Positions 1-8,368 of a DNA stretch of 64,000 bases are shown here, one piece after another. Position 1 is the stretch's first letter; every line of letters begins with the position of its first letter. This DNA comes from Guptibacillus algicola (GTDB taxonomy: Bacteria > Bacillota > Bacilli > Bacillales > Guptibacillaceae), in assembly GCF_020171805.1 (NCBI RefSeq), contig NZ_JAIVAF010000003.1, positions 1,054,001 to 1,118,000 on the forward strand, given 5' to 3'. A program made the translations under genes and the position numbers. Under the pieces are notes generated by a model. The model made no database searches. It was not told the DNA's origin and worked only from the letters and a program-made list of their open reading frames with translations.

Positions 1-85
1 TGATTATTCAGCAGGACTAGCTAACGCGTCGGAATCCCGTACGGGTCACCATCTACTTAAAAACTTCATCTATGAAGTAAACGGC

Positions 86-112
86 AGCACACTCAATGAG
101 GTGCTTTTTTTG
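86..112 (+). terminator. Rho-independent terminator at left edge
   Basis: AGCAC(A)CTC pairs with GAGGTGCT around a short loop, followed by seven T. Just upstream are two more short dyads, CCCGTACGGG (36-45) and ACTTCAT/ATGAAGT (63-78), so the transcript entering from the left is structured here. No coding sequence is assignable with confidence in bases 1-85. Confidence 0.6.
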
Positions 113-182
113 TTGTTCAAAAAGAACCTCTCACGTGGAATGGGCATACAGTGTCTATATCAAGTGAGAAGGGATGGAACAT

Positions 183-515
183 ATGTATAGTGAAGAACAT
201 GAACACATTGAATACCACATTCATACCTATAATACCCCTAGGCAGCAACAGCAGGTGATGCAACCACCTTCAAGTCCGCCATCGACTGCGCCACAAATGC
301 CACAGTCTCAACAGGCTGGAACTCAAGCTGTCGATCCATTTGCGATCAGAGGATGTTTATACCGCTACACCTATATTTGGATGAAAGGTGGAAATAGGTT
401 CTGGTTTTGGCCTGTATATGTTGGACGCAGGTCCGTTTCAGGTTTCAGATGGACGGGGCGAAGATGGGTGTATACAGGAATTGATCTAAACAGAATCGAA
501 ATGTTTACTTGTTAG
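183..515 (+). CDS. Small Bacillus protein with conserved aromatic C-terminal half
   Basis: 110-residue protein of unknown function. The N-terminal half is low complexity (His/Glu-rich, then Gln/Pro/Ser-rich, about residues 1-50). The C-terminal 55 residues are rich in Trp, Tyr, Phe and Arg (RYTYIWMKGG..FWFWPVYVGR) with one Cys near each end of the block, which looks like a compact basic surface domain. I recognise this as a type of small hypothetical protein seen in Bacillus but know no function. ATG 183 is preferred to the in-frame ATG 174 because the AAGGG ribosome site at 169-173 abuts the latter. It stands alone between a terminator and a hairpin. Confidence 0.65.
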   Translation: MYSEEHEHIEYHIHTYNTPRQQQQVMQPPSSPPSTAPQMPQSQQAGTQAVDPFAIRGCLYRYTYIWMKGGNRFWFWPVYVGRRSVSGFRWTGRRWVYTGIDLNRIEMFTC

Positions 516-521
516 AACATC

Positions 522-545
522 GAGCGCTTTTTAATTAAAGCGCTC
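522..545 (+). terminator. Perfect 9-bp inverted repeat after the aromatic small gene
   Basis: GAGCGCTTT and AAAGCGCTC flank a six-base loop just after the stop codon. The downstream T-run is weak, so this may be an inefficient terminator or an mRNA 3' end stabiliser. Confidence 0.5.
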
Positions 546-642
546 AAATTATGTCACAGAATATTCGAAAAACATCTGGCATTTTATTCATCTTCATGGG
601 ACAATATAAGAAATCTTTTCATGAGAAAGTCAGGTGTAGACG

Positions 643-1290
643 TTGAGTTTTCCATTATGGACAAGAAAGCTATTTGTAGCATTCGTAGCTGTAATCACAC
701 TAGGAACAGTCATACCAACTGAATATTTACAGGATGTAAAACCTGAACGGACTCAAGAAGCAAGTTACGAGAAAGACATTTCGTCGCACGTTGTTGAAGC
801 GAAGCCTTCTGATCTATATGACGACATAGAGTCTAGTCCATTAGATTGGCCAGACATCGCTGCGTTTTCACCATCTTCTGAAGTAGTAAAAGGATTCGTC
901 ACTTACGCATCCCAACGAACAGAAGAGTTAGGAATGCAAAAGTTCGGTGATTCAATCGCTAATCGTGTAGGCTCTGAATACATAAATTTAATCGTTCCTA
1001 AAGTGAATGAGGTCATTACATCTAAAGTTGAAGAGTTGGATGTTGATGCCGTTCGTTCGCTTCGCTTGACGGATAATCCTGCTGGCGGTTACGGTGAACG
1101 TATTGTACATGTTTACAACGAACAAACTGGTGATGACTTGATGAGGTTTCATGTTCGACGTGACCATCCACCTCAAGAGGGGTACTGGTTCAACTTCCAT
1201 TATCATGACGCTAACGATAATTTTAGTGAGCATCATGAAGTGGGTAAAATTTATTGGGATAAAAACACTCCGCCAAAATGGCTCTCATAG
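643..1290 (+). CDS. ypjP: YpjP-like secreted or membrane-anchored protein
   Basis: 215 residues. The N-terminus has a positive charge (TRK) followed by a hydrophobic segment (about residues 10-27) that fits a signal peptide or anchor. The rest is acidic and soluble, ending in a His/Tyr/Trp-rich region (GYWFNFHYHDA) followed by a short EVGKIYWDKNTPPKW tail. Length and overall plan match the Bacillus YpjP family, whose function is unknown; in B. subtilis ypjP lies in the thyB-dfrA neighbourhood, as here. The start is TTG 643, preceded by AGGTG at 632-636. No partner in an operon is obvious, although the next small gene follows in the same direction after 47 bp. Confidence 0.7.
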   Translation: MSFPLWTRKLFVAFVAVITLGTVIPTEYLQDVKPERTQEASYEKDISSHVVEAKPSDLYDDIESSPLDWPDIAAFSPSSEVVKGFVTYASQRTEELGMQKFGDSIANRVGSEYINLIVPKVNEVITSKVEELDVDAVRSLRLTDNPAGGYGERIVHVYNEQTGDDLMRFHVRRDHPPQEGYWFNFHYHDANDNFSEHHEVGKIYWDKNTPPKWLS

Positions 1291-1337
1291 AGAGGCATGC
1301 GGGGTGTTTCTGTTTGAATGGAAGGAGAGTGGGCAAG

Positions 1338-1559
1338 TTGGAACTCTTTCAATGTATAAGAGATGTTTTTGAGGAAGACCCTTTAACTGGTTCTGAAAGT
1401 GGACGAAAACTTTTCAAAAAAGGAAACTTTTACCCAGCTTATCAAGACGATCATGATAATTGGGTAACTGTTGATGATGAAGGTGAGCAACACATTATTG
1501 CAAGTGGTGAGACACCAATAGAGGATTTTTGGTTTTTATATCGATTTCGAATCGCATAA
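1338..1559 (+). CDS. Small acidic protein of unknown function
   Basis: 73 residues from TTG 1338, which has GAAGGAGAG at 1321-1329. The longer reading frame from ATG 1278 would overlap the upstream gene and lacks a ribosome site. The product is acidic and aromatic (QDDHDNWVTVDDEGEQH), has one Cys and no membrane segment. It may describe a beta-rich fold but I do not recognise a family. Likely co-transcribed with the ypjP-like gene and ended by the palindrome at 1564-1585. Confidence 0.55.
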   Translation: MELFQCIRDVFEEDPLTGSESGRKLFKKGNFYPAYQDDHDNWVTVDDEGEQHIIASGETPIEDFWFLYRFRIA

Positions 1560-1563
1560 GAAA

Positions 1564-1585
1564 ACGCTGCTCATATGAGCAGCGT
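1564..1585. terminator. Palindromic terminator between convergent small genes
   Basis: A perfect 22-base palindrome (ACGCTGCTCAT / ATGAGCAGCGT) lies between two convergent genes. It is preceded by A-rich and followed by T-rich sequence, so it can serve both strands. Confidence 0.6.
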
Positions 1586-1588
1586 CAC

Positions 1589-1708
1589 TTACTTCTTTTT
1601 AGGGCGCGCATTTTGCGGGCCTCTCTTTTTATTCATTTGAAGAGCATCTTCACCGTTTTTAACGCCCTGTTCACCTGTTTTCGGGTCATAGCCATTGCGA
1701 TTTTTCAT
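1589..1708 (-). CDS. 39-residue basic protein, spore-protein-like
   Basis: Short gene with an excellent ribosome site (AAAGGAGG, 7-8 bases before ATG 1708). It encodes a Lys/Arg/Asn/Gly-rich peptide starting MKNRNGYDPKTGEQGVK and ending in RPKKK, with no hydrophobic segment. Size and composition resemble minor small acid-soluble spore proteins of Bacillus, but I cannot match it to a named family. It converges on the gene ending at 1559 and shares the palindromic terminator. Confidence 0.55.
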   Translation of the reverse strand: MKNRNGYDPKTGEQGVKNGEDALQMNKKRGPQNARPKKK

Positions 1709-1764
1709 TGAGTAATCCTCCTTTTAAGAGTGTCACTCAATACTATGCCCTGATCAATCTTAAA

Positions 1765-2001
1765 TTAAAACATTGGGTTTTCTTCTATAAATTGATAGAC
1801 ATTACGAACAAGCTCATCTGAAGAAGTAGCCGTTACTCGCTCGCCATTAACGAGACAATACATTTCCTGACTACATAATGTGCAGTGTCCTAAACAAGAA
1901 TATTCTAATACGTCTAAATCGTGATCTTTTTCGAGGATTTCCATTGCTTTATGTGAACCACTCGATAGATTGCTCATGCAAAATTCAACGATTGGATTCA
2001 T
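1765..2001 (-). CDS. yuzB: YuzB family protein (DUF1450)
   Basis: 78 residues, very close in length and sequence to Bacillus YuzB: MNPIVEFC start, a CLGHCTLCSQ cysteine cluster near the middle, ALVNG-type and ENPMF ending. The family is cytoplasmic with conserved cysteines that suggest metal or redox function, but none is proven. The ribosome site GAGGTGATAAT lies just upstream on the minus strand. Divergent from trxB, with about 200 bp between. Confidence 0.85.
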   Translation of the reverse strand: MNPIVEFCMSNLSSGSHKAMEILEKDHDLDVLEYSCLGHCTLCSQEMYCLVNGERVTATSSDELVRNVYQFIEENPMF

Positions 2002-2202
2002 AATATTATCACCTCAATACAAATTGCAATATTTACACTTCATCCATTTTATCAATAAGGAATGGAAAAGAACAACCATTTGCATATGAGCATAATAATA
2101 ATCAATATTCAGTAAATAAGATATACTAGTTTGTAGAGAATTTGGTTTATTTTTCGAAATAAAGGAAAAATAACATAATGAAGTTTTAAGAGGAGGGTCA
2201 TT

Positions 2203-3144
2203 ATGTACAAAGCAGTTATCGTAGGAACAGGACCAGCAGGATTAACAGCTGCGATTTATCTAGCAAGAGCGAATATGGAACCACTCGTAATAGAGGGACC
2301 AGAACCAGGTGGCCAGTTAACATTAACAACGGATGTTGAGAATTTTCCTGGGTTTGCTGATGGAATACTAGGCCCGGAGTTAATGGAAAATATGAAGAAG
2401 CAGGCTTTACGGTTTGGAGCGAGGATTGAAAGAGGTTGGGTTAAGGACATTGATTTTTCGAAAAAACCGTATACATTAAAGACGGATACGCTTGGTGATG
2501 TGGAAGCAGAATCGGTGTTGATTTCGACTGGTGCTTCTGCAAAGCTTCTAGGTATTCCAGGAGAATCAGAGAACATGGGCAGAGGTGTAAGTACGTGCGC
2601 CACATGTGATGGCTTCTTCTTTAGAAATAAGAAGATTGTAGTTATAGGTGGAGGCGACTCTGCTATGGAGGAAGCTACTTTCCTTACTAAATTTGCTTCT
2701 GAAGTTACTATTCTTCATAGAAGAAACGAACTTAGGGCTTCAAAAATTATGCAAGAGAGAGCAAGAAACAATGAGAAAATCACCTGGAAACTAAATTCCT
2801 CACCGGTTGAAGTTGTCTCTGATGGAACTAAAGTAAAAGGCATCAAAGTAAAAGACAGTGACTCTGGAAACGAAGAAACCATTGAAACAGATGGTATTTT
2901 TGTAGCGATCGGTCATAAACCGAATACGGATTTCTTAAAAGGTAAGATCGATATGGATGATAAAGGATATATCAACGTAGAACCAGGAACAACTCGTACG
3001 AATCTCCCAGGAGTTTTCGCATGTGGAGATGTGCAGGACTTTACTTACAGGCAGGCGATTACAGCAGCAGGCACGGGGTGTATGGCTGCTATGGACTGCG
3101 AAAGATTTCTTGAAGGAAATGCATTTATTGATTGGAGCATGTAA
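2203..3144 (+). CDS. trxB: Thioredoxin reductase
   Basis: 313-residue FAD/NADPH pyridine nucleotide-disulphide oxidoreductase that reduces thioredoxin. An N-terminal FAD dinucleotide motif GTGPAG is at residues 8-13, the redox-active CATCDG at about 133-138, an NADPH motif GGGDSAMEE at about 150-158, and the C-terminal FAD motif GVFACGDVQD at about 268-277. The CATC pair separates it from ferredoxin-NADP reductases of the YumC type, which lack it. Start ATG 2203 has AAGAGGAGGG upstream. Monocistronic, ended by the terminator at 3151. A second copy elsewhere in the genome cannot be excluded. Confidence 0.93.
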   Translation: MYKAVIVGTGPAGLTAAIYLARANMEPLVIEGPEPGGQLTLTTDVENFPGFADGILGPELMENMKKQALRFGARIERGWVKDIDFSKKPYTLKTDTLGDVEAESVLISTGASAKLLGIPGESENMGRGVSTCATCDGFFFRNKKIVVIGGGDSAMEEATFLTKFASEVTILHRRNELRASKIMQERARNNEKITWKLNSSPVEVVSDGTKVKGIKVKDSDSGNEETIETDGIFVAIGHKPNTDFLKGKIDMDDKGYINVEPGTTRTNLPGVFACGDVQDFTYRQAITAAGTGCMAAMDCERFLEGNAFIDWSM

Positions 3145-3150
3145 GGAAGA

Positions 3151-3178
3151 AACGGAGGGAGAGAACCCTCCGTTTTTT
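3151..3178. terminator. Bidirectional terminator between trxB and hsp20
   Basis: AACGGAGGG and CCCTCCGTT form a 9-bp stem with a six-base loop, followed by seven T. It sits between convergent genes. Confidence 0.85.
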
Positions 3179-3621
3179 TATTCGATGTCTAAATAATTTA
3201 TGCTATCTTTGATTCGGTCTTTCTTAGGTATCTTTATTTCGAGGATACCATTTTCATATTTTCCTTTCATATTCTCCATTGAAAAGGCATATGGCAGCTT
3301 AATAATCCTGCTCGTACTCGAATATGCTCTTTCCTGTTTGTAGTACTTTTGCTTATCATTTCGTTCTTCTTGAAAACTGTCTGATTCAATGGAAATACGG
3401 ATTCCATCGCCTAAGGGCTCTACTTTTATTTGTTCTTTTGCGATGCCAGGAAGTTCAGCTTCAACGATAAAAGCCGTATTCGTCTCATACAGATCAACTC
3501 GAAACGCTTGCTGTGGAAGAAGGTTAGAAAACGGATCTTTAAAGAAATCATCAAATGTACTCAGCCAATTTTGAAGGTTTGGATCTTGAAGGTTCTTCGG
3601 AAGTTTGTCTCCTTTTCCCAT
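3178..3621 (-). CDS. Hsp20/alpha-crystallin family small heat-shock protein
   Basis: 147 residues. The alpha-crystallin domain covers about residues 40-135, with VDLYETNTAFIVEAELPGI at the start and the hallmark NGILEIKIPKK near the end. The N-terminal arm is short and aromatic (FDDFFKDPFSNLL). Such proteins hold unfolding proteins as oligomers; in Bacillus several members (CotM, CotP, YocM) are spore-coat or stress associated, and this one cannot be assigned among them. The ribosome site AAAGGATGA precedes ATG 3621. Divergent from thyA. Confidence 0.85.
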   Translation of the reverse strand: MGKGDKLPKNLQDPNLQNWLSTFDDFFKDPFSNLLPQQAFRVDLYETNTAFIVEAELPGIAKEQIKVEPLGDGIRISIESDSFQEERNDKQKYYKQERAYSSTSRIIKLPYAFSMENMKGKYENGILEIKIPKKDRIKDSINYLDIE

Positions 3622-3723
3622 TTCACAATCATCCTTTCCTTAATTTCTCATATAACATATGATGTGTGAATGAGAACGTTCCAGTGGTACAATAATTTAT
3701 AGCGCATGTATAGGAGGGAAAGC

Positions 3724-4518
3724 ATGAAAACATATTTACAGCTTTGCGAAGAAATATTACATAACGGAACTAAAAAGTCCGACCGAACAGGGACAGGAAC
3801 AATCAGTGTATTCGGACACCAAATGAGGTTTGATCTGCAAGAAGGTTTTCCTGCTTTGACTACGAAAAAACTCCACTTACGTTCGATCATCCATGAGCTT
3901 CTATGGTTTATTAAAGGAGATACAAACGTTAAGTATTTACAGGAAAACGGAGTACGGATTTGGAATGAATGGGCTGATGAAAACGGAGAGTTAGGACCTG
4001 TTTATGGTCATCAATGGCGTTCATGGACTGGTGGCGACGGTGAAACCGTAGACCAAATCCAAAAAGTTATCGAGCAAATAAAAACAAATCCAAATTCTAG
4101 AAGAATGATTGTAACCGCATGGAATCCATCTCAAGTAGATGATATGGCGCTTCCTCCATGTCACTGTTTGTTCCAATTCTATGTCGCAGATGGGAAACTT
4201 TCATGCCAACTGTATCAGCGTTCAGCTGACGTTTTCCTAGGCGTGCCATTTAATATCGCTTCTTACGCGTTACTTACCATGATGATGGCTCAAGTTTGTG
4301 ATTTAGAGCCTGGAGAATTTATTCATACACTAGGGGACGCTCACATTTATAACAATCACTTGGAACAGGTTGAGTTACAGTTAAAACGAGAGCCAAGGAA
4401 ATTACCAAAGATGAACATTAACCCTGAAGTGAAATCATTATTCGACTTTACTTTTGATGATTTTGAGCTAACCGAATATGATCCGCACCCTCACATAAAA
4501 GGAGAGGTATCTGTATGA
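3724..4518 (+). CDS. thyA: Thymidylate synthase ThyA
   Basis: 264 residues, the standard length. It methylates dUMP to dTMP using methylenetetrahydrofolate. The catalytic Cys lies in [10 protein letters not shown] (about residue 146), with the dUMP-binding [13 protein letters not shown] just after. ATG 3724 is chosen because TAGGAGGG at 3711-3718 gives correct spacing. It is translationally coupled to dfrA by a four-base overlap, so the dihydrofolate it makes is recycled by its neighbour. The same pair occurs in B. subtilis (thyB-dfrA). Confidence 0.96.
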   Translation: MKTYLQLCEEILHNGTKKSDRTGTGTISVFGHQMRFDLQEGFPALTTKKLHLRSIIHELLWFIKGDTNVKYLQENGVRIWNEWADENGELGPVYGHQWRSWTGGDGETVDQIQKVIEQIKTNPNSRRMIVTAWNPSQVDDMALPPCHCLFQFYVADGKLSCQLYQRSADVFLGVPFNIASYALLTMMMAQVCDLEPGEFIHTLGDAHIYNNHLEQVELQLKREPRKLPKMNINPEVKSLFDFTFDDFELTEYDPHPHIKGEVSV

Positions 4519-5000
4519 TTTCCTTTCTTCTTGCGATGGATGAAAACAGATTGATCGGTAAAGATAACGACTTGCCTTGGCATTTACCTGCAGATCTCAA
4601 ATACTTTAAGAAAATGACGATGAATAAATCGATTGTGATGGGTAGAAAGACGTTTGAATCGATCGGTAAGCCTCTACCTGGAAGAGAGAGCTACGTCATT
4701 ACTCGACGTGATTTAACGATCGATAACGTCACGATTCTGCATTCGATTGACCAATTTTTAGAAATGGTAGAAGAAGATAATGAAAAAGAATGGTTCGTTA
4801 TTGGAGGAGCAGAGATTTATCGGCAGCTCCTACCATACGCAGACCGTCTATATATTACTGAAATACATGAGGAATTTCAGGGCGATGCTTACTTTGCTGA
4901 ACTTAAGGAGGAAGACTGGGTAGAAAAGTCTAGAGACCAACATACGAAAGACGATAAGAACTCTTACGATTATGATTTTGTCGTTTATGAAAGAGTATAA
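4515..5000 (+). CDS. dfrA: Dihydrofolate reductase
   Basis: 161 residues. It reduces dihydrofolate to tetrahydrofolate with NADPH, regenerating the cofactor consumed by ThyA. Seen motifs: [21 protein letters not shown] (substrate region; acidic residue in PADLKYFK), [16 protein letters not shown], and the NADPH-binding [12 protein letters not shown]. Its ATG overlaps the thyA stop (ATGA). Terminated by the strong hairpin at 5006. Confidence 0.95.
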   Translation: MISFLLAMDENRLIGKDNDLPWHLPADLKYFKKMTMNKSIVMGRKTFESIGKPLPGRESYVITRRDLTIDNVTILHSIDQFLEMVEEDNEKEWFVIGGAEIYRQLLPYADRLYITEIHEEFQGDAYFAELKEEDWVEKSRDQHTKDDKNSYDYDFVVYERV

Positions 5001-5005
5001 AAAGA

Positions 5006-5046
5006 ACTCCGGCATGTGGATGATCCATGTGGCCGGAGTCTTTTTT
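5006..5046. terminator. Terminator after dfrA (bidirectional)
   Basis: ACTCCGGC and GCCGGAGT form the stem (5006-5039), with an inner TGGAT/ATCCA stem, then seven T. It lies between convergent dfrA and the ferredoxin gene. Confidence 0.85.
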
Positions 5047-5051
5047 TACAC

Positions 5052-5375
5052 TTATTTTTCTGGTCTAGGACCTGCATCATCAAGCCCAGAACTTTCTAAC
5101 GTCATTGCGGGCTTTACCTCACAGTCACCATTAACTCGAACTTGACAAGATAAGCGCAGGTTTTCTTCAACGCCTTTCCGTTTAAAGGCTTCTTTTTCAA
5201 TTTCAGTTAGTTCTCCGAACTCTCCATCAAGAACTTCTACACGGCATGTCGTACATTTTGCTTTTCCACCACAGCGATGAAGAATATGAACATCATTATC
5301 CTCAAGTGCTAGTGTAAGTTTTGTTCCATCTGCTACTTCGAACGTTCCATAATCTGGTACTGTTACTTTTGCCAA
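5052..5375 (-). CDS. 2Fe-2S ferredoxin
   Basis: 107 residues with the plant-type 2Fe-2S signature C-x5-C-x2-C (CGGKAKCTTC, residues 36-45) and a fourth Cys in LRLSCQVRV. The start is TTG 5375, which has a perfect AAAGGAGG at correct spacing; an upstream in-frame extension to 5411 has none. The C-terminus is acidic and Pro-rich. It is an electron carrier with no partner gene beside it, so the redox partner is unknown. Single gene convergent with dfrA. Confidence 0.85.
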   Translation of the reverse strand: MAKVTVPDYGTFEVADGTKLTLALEDNDVHILHRCGGKAKCTTCRVEVLDGEFGELTEIEKEAFKRKGVEENLRLSCQVRVNGDCEVKPAMTLESSGLDDAGPRPEK

Positions 5376-5547
5376 AAGAAATTCCTCCTTTAATAAAATA
5401 ATGTTCCCCACACCTTTCTATCATAGCCGAAATGAGCGTGTAATTATAGGGTTTACTACCAAATGCAAAAATACGTCGAAAAATGCTTAAAGTTGTCAGG
5501 TTGGGGTAAAGAAGTACTATTGAATGATCGGATGGAGGAGAATTCAA

Positions 5548-5952
5548 ATGGATAAAAGATATTTCACAGTGCAAGAAGCAAATGAATTAATTCCAAAATT
5601 AAAACGTGAATTATCAAGCTTGAAAAGAGTTACACAAGCTTTCAGTGAACATTATGAACAATTAGAACAGCATAAAAAGACATTGCTTTTTCGAAAGAAA
5701 ACAAAAGTAGATGATGATATATTGTTTAAGAAAGAGGCTAGGATGGAATTCATGGAATTTGAAGCTCAGACGTTTATCCGAAATATATTGACCATGGGTG
5801 TAAAGATAGTCGACATCGAAAGTGGTATTGTTTCATTTCCATCTATTAAAAATGAGGAAGAGGTTGAGTTATTCTGGCATGAATCAGAAGAAGCTGTGTC
5901 CCTTTCACGAGACCACCTGCATGCCCCTGAACTAACAAAAGAAGATGATTAA
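5548..5952 (+). CDS. DUF2203-type small protein
   Basis: 134 residues starting MDKRYFTVQEANELIPKLK, the characteristic opening of the DUF2203 family, then a helical, charged stretch (about 25-80), then MGVKIVDIESGIVSFPS and an ELFWHESEEAVS tail. Cytoplasmic, function unknown. ATG 5548 has GGATGGAGGAG upstream. Followed after 88 bp by a tiny Lys-rich gene. Confidence 0.75.
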   Translation: MDKRYFTVQEANELIPKLKRELSSLKRVTQAFSEHYEQLEQHKKTLLFRKKTKVDDDILFKKEARMEFMEFEAQTFIRNILTMGVKIVDIESGIVSFPSIKNEEEVELFWHESEEAVSLSRDHLHAPELTKEDD

Positions 5953-6040
5953 TTCGATCACAAAACCAAAATTTCACATACCGTATTGAGAATAGAAATT
6001 TAAATTCTGAACACCTTATCATTAGTGGAGGTGAAGATAA

Positions 6041-6157
6041 ATGAAAAATCCTAAGCAAGCACACAAACATGAAACTGAATTTGCAAGTGAACTATCTGCA
6101 GACCAAAACAACAACAAAAAACATAAGAAGAATAAGAAACAAAAAAAGAACGCTTAG
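6041..6157 (+). CDS. 38-residue Lys/Asn-rich protein, spore-protein-like
   Basis: Perfect ribosome site GGAGGTGA (6027-6034) before ATG 6041. The product starts MKNPKQAHKHETEFASEL and ends in a poly-Lys/Asn/Gln tail. No hydrophobic segment, cysteine or tryptophan. It looks like a minor spore core or coat peptide, but the family is not identified. Followed by its own terminator at 6177, which supports a real transcript. Confidence 0.6.
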   Translation: MKNPKQAHKHETEFASELSADQNNNKKHKKNKKQKKNA

Positions 6158-6176
6158 TGAACACTAATCAAAGATA

Positions 6177-6208
6177 AAGGCTGTCGAGGAGTACTTGACA
6201 GCCTTTTT
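6177..6208 (+). terminator. Terminator
   Basis: AAGGCTGTC and GACAGCCTT form a 9-bp stem with an 11-base loop, followed by T5. Confidence 0.85.
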
Positions 6209-6373
6209 GTATTTAATCTACATAAACGATAGCATCGGTATTGCAAATTGACTTCGCATTGTTATCTCAAAATCGAACGAGGTAACAAGAAGCATAAATA
6301 ACGAATTAGTTTCCTTATAAACACAAAAAGGGTAAAATAGAAAACAGACTAAAGAGAGAAAAGGATGAGTGTC

Positions 6374-8260
6374 ATGAGCTTGCTTCAAGCTGAGAATATT
6401 ACCAAATCTTATGGAGATAAAACTCTTTTCGATGGGATAACTTTTTCATTGGAAGAACGACAAAGAATTGGTTTAATTGGCGTAAATGGGACGGGGAAAT
6501 CATCGCTACTTAAAATCTTAGCTGGGCTTGAGTCAGCAGACAGAGGAGAACTTTTTCACGCTAACTCATTTCAAGTTGAATACCTTCCTCAAGATCCAAC
6601 GTTTAATGAGGAGAAAACGATTCTCGAAACGGTGTTTGATAGTGATGTACCATTATTCAATGCAGTAAGGAATTATGAAGAAGTGCTTCAAAAAGTAACG
6701 GTAGACCCTGAAAATACTGATTTCCAGGATCGTCTTCTCGCTGTGCAAGAAGAAATGGACCGTCTAGATGCATGGGATTTTAATACAAAAGCGAAATCCA
6801 TTCTAACGAAGCTTGGATTAACGAAATTTGACTCTATGGTTCATACGCTATCTGGAGGTCAGCAAAAACGGGTTGCATTGGCAAAAGCGTTTATACAGCC
6901 TGCAGATCTTCTAATTTTAGATGAACCTACCAACCACATCGATCACGATACAGTTGAGTGGTTGGAACAGTATCTTAGTACATACTCAGGTACACTTTTA
7001 CTTGTAACGCACGATCGTTATTTTCTGAACCGTGTGACAAACCGTATTTTTGAATTAGACAAAGGTCGTTTGTTTGAATATGGCGGGAATTATGAAACGT
7101 TCCTCGAACAAAAAGCACTACGTGAAAGTAGGGAACAAAAAGAGGCGCATAAACAAAGCAAGTTATTACAAAGTGAACTAGAATGGCTGAAGCGTGGAGC
7201 AAAAGCAAGAACAACAAAACAAAAAGCTAGGAAGCAGCGAATTGAGACGATGAAGGATGAGCCTGAGTATAAGACAGAGGGAAATGTTGAAATGGCGATT
7301 GGTTCTAGTCGACTCGGAAAGAAGGTCATCGAGGCAGAGGATATTACGAAAGCGATAAATGGACAGCCTATTACAGACCATTTTAGCTACCTCGTTCTAC
7401 CACAAGATCGGATTGGAATAATAGGTGCGAACGGTTCAGGTAAAACAACGCTTTTAAAAATGCTTGCTGGCAGGATACAACCGGATAGCGGTACTGTAGA
7501 AATTGGCACGACTGTGAAAATTGGGTTCTATACCCAGCAAAACGAAGGGCTCGATGAATCGCTTAGGGTGATTGAATATATCCGAGAAGGCGGAGAACAA
7601 GTACGCTTACAAAAAGGTGGAAGCATCACAGCCTCACAAATGTTGGAACGCTTTCTCTTCTCTAAAGAATTGCAATGGACGTATGTTTCTAGATTGTCTG
7701 GAGGAGAGAAAAGACGACTTTATTTACTCCGTATACTGATGGAGGAGCCTAATGTTCTTTTCTTAGATGAACCTACAAATGACCTTGATGTTCAAACTCT
7801 GTCGGTATTAGAAGATTATTTGGCCGAATTTCCAGGGGCGGTCATTACAGTTTCACACGATCGATACTTTCTAGACAAAATTGCTGAACAGCTTTTTGTA
7901 TTTGAAGGAAATGGTGAAATTGACCATTATTATGGTTCCTACACCGATTATCTAGACGTAAAAAAACGCGAGAAAGAACTTGAGGCTGAAGAAAAGAAAA
8001 TTTCCTTACCACAAGAAGAAGCAAGGAAAGAGAAACCTAGGAAAAACAAGCTGTCATATAATGAAAAGAAAGAATGGGAAACGATTCAACAGACGATTGA
8101 AGACATCGAACTGAAAATAGAAAACGTGAAAGATGAAATCACTAAATGTGGAAGTGATTTTGAGAAAGTAGATAAGCTCTATAAAGAAGAGCAGGCATTA
8201 ACGATGGAACTAGAGGAAAAGATCGAGCGCTGGTCAGAGCTGTCTGAGAAAATAGATTAA
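6374..8260 (+). CDS. yfmR: ABC-F family ATPase, YfmR-like
   Basis: 628 residues, two tandem ATPase domains with no membrane segments: Walker A GVNGTGKSS (36-44) and signature LSGGQQKR in domain 1; GANGSGKTT and LSGGEKRR in domain 2; both Walker B motifs are DEPTN. A basic linker (LKRGAKARTTKQKARKQR) lies between, and a C-terminal coiled coil after about residue 545. ABC-F proteins act on ribosomes to resolve stalled or sensitive translation states. Sequence and architecture agree best with B. subtilis YfmR. ATG 6374 is preferred because the AAAAGG site sits directly against ATG 6365. Monocistronic. Confidence 0.88.
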   Translation: MSLLQAENITKSYGDKTLFDGITFSLEERQRIGLIGVNGTGKSSLLKILAGLESADRGELFHANSFQVEYLPQDPTFNEEKTILETVFDSDVPLFNAVRNYEEVLQKVTVDPENTDFQDRLLAVQEEMDRLDAWDFNTKAKSILTKLGLTKFDSMVHTLSGGQQKRVALAKAFIQPADLLILDEPTNHIDHDTVEWLEQYLSTYSGTLLLVTHDRYFLNRVTNRIFELDKGRLFEYGGNYETFLEQKALRESREQKEAHKQSKLLQSELEWLKRGAKARTTKQKARKQRIETMKDEPEYKTEGNVEMAIGSSRLGKKVIEAEDITKAINGQPITDHFSYLVLPQDRIGIIGANGSGKTTLLKMLAGRIQPDSGTVEIGTTVKIGFYTQQNEGLDESLRVIEYIREGGEQVRLQKGGSITASQMLERFLFSKELQWTYVSRLSGGEKRRLYLLRILMEEPNVLFLDEPTNDLDVQTLSVLEDYLAEFPGAVITVSHDRYFLDKIAEQLFVFEGNGEIDHYYGSYTDYLDVKKREKELEAEEKKISLPQEEARKEKPRKNKLSYNEKKEWETIQQTIEDIELKIENVKDEITKCGSDFEKVDKLYKEEQALTMELEEKIERWSELSEKID

Positions 8261-8266
8261 AAATGT

Positions 8267-8294
8267 AACCACCTGTAAATTAGGTGGTTTTTTT
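8267..8294 (+). terminator. Terminator after yfmR-like gene
   Basis: AACCACCT and AGGTGGTT form an 8-bp stem around a seven-base loop, with a T-run continuing to 8294. Confidence 0.88.
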
Positions 8295-8323
8295 CATGTT
8301 TAGAAAATATTGAGAATTCATGA

Positions 8324-8329
8324 TATAAT
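8324..8329 (+). promoter_or_regulatory. Probable -10 element of the dpp-ykf operon
   Basis: TATAAT at 8324-8329 lies 40 bp before the TTG start of dppA, with only a weak TTAGAA -35 about 18 bp upstream. In B. subtilis this operon is repressed by CodY; the A/T-rich stretch overlapping 8303-8317 matches the CodY consensus at only about 10 of 15 positions, so CodY control is an inference. Confidence 0.4.
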
Positions 8330-8368
8330 TATTCGGAAAGTTAAGAATTAAATGAAAGGAGAGAAAGT

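Noticed and set aside
2-169. Open frame from the left edge to about base 170
   Set aside because: The sequence contains palindromes and a terminator; the translation has no recognisable motif and could be chance.
3679-3694. LexA/SOS box near thyA (GAACGTTC)
   Set aside because: Half sites lack the four-base spacer needed for a Bacillus LexA site.
8303-8317. CodY box before dppA
   Set aside because: Only about 10 of 15 bases match the consensus, too weak to list as a site.
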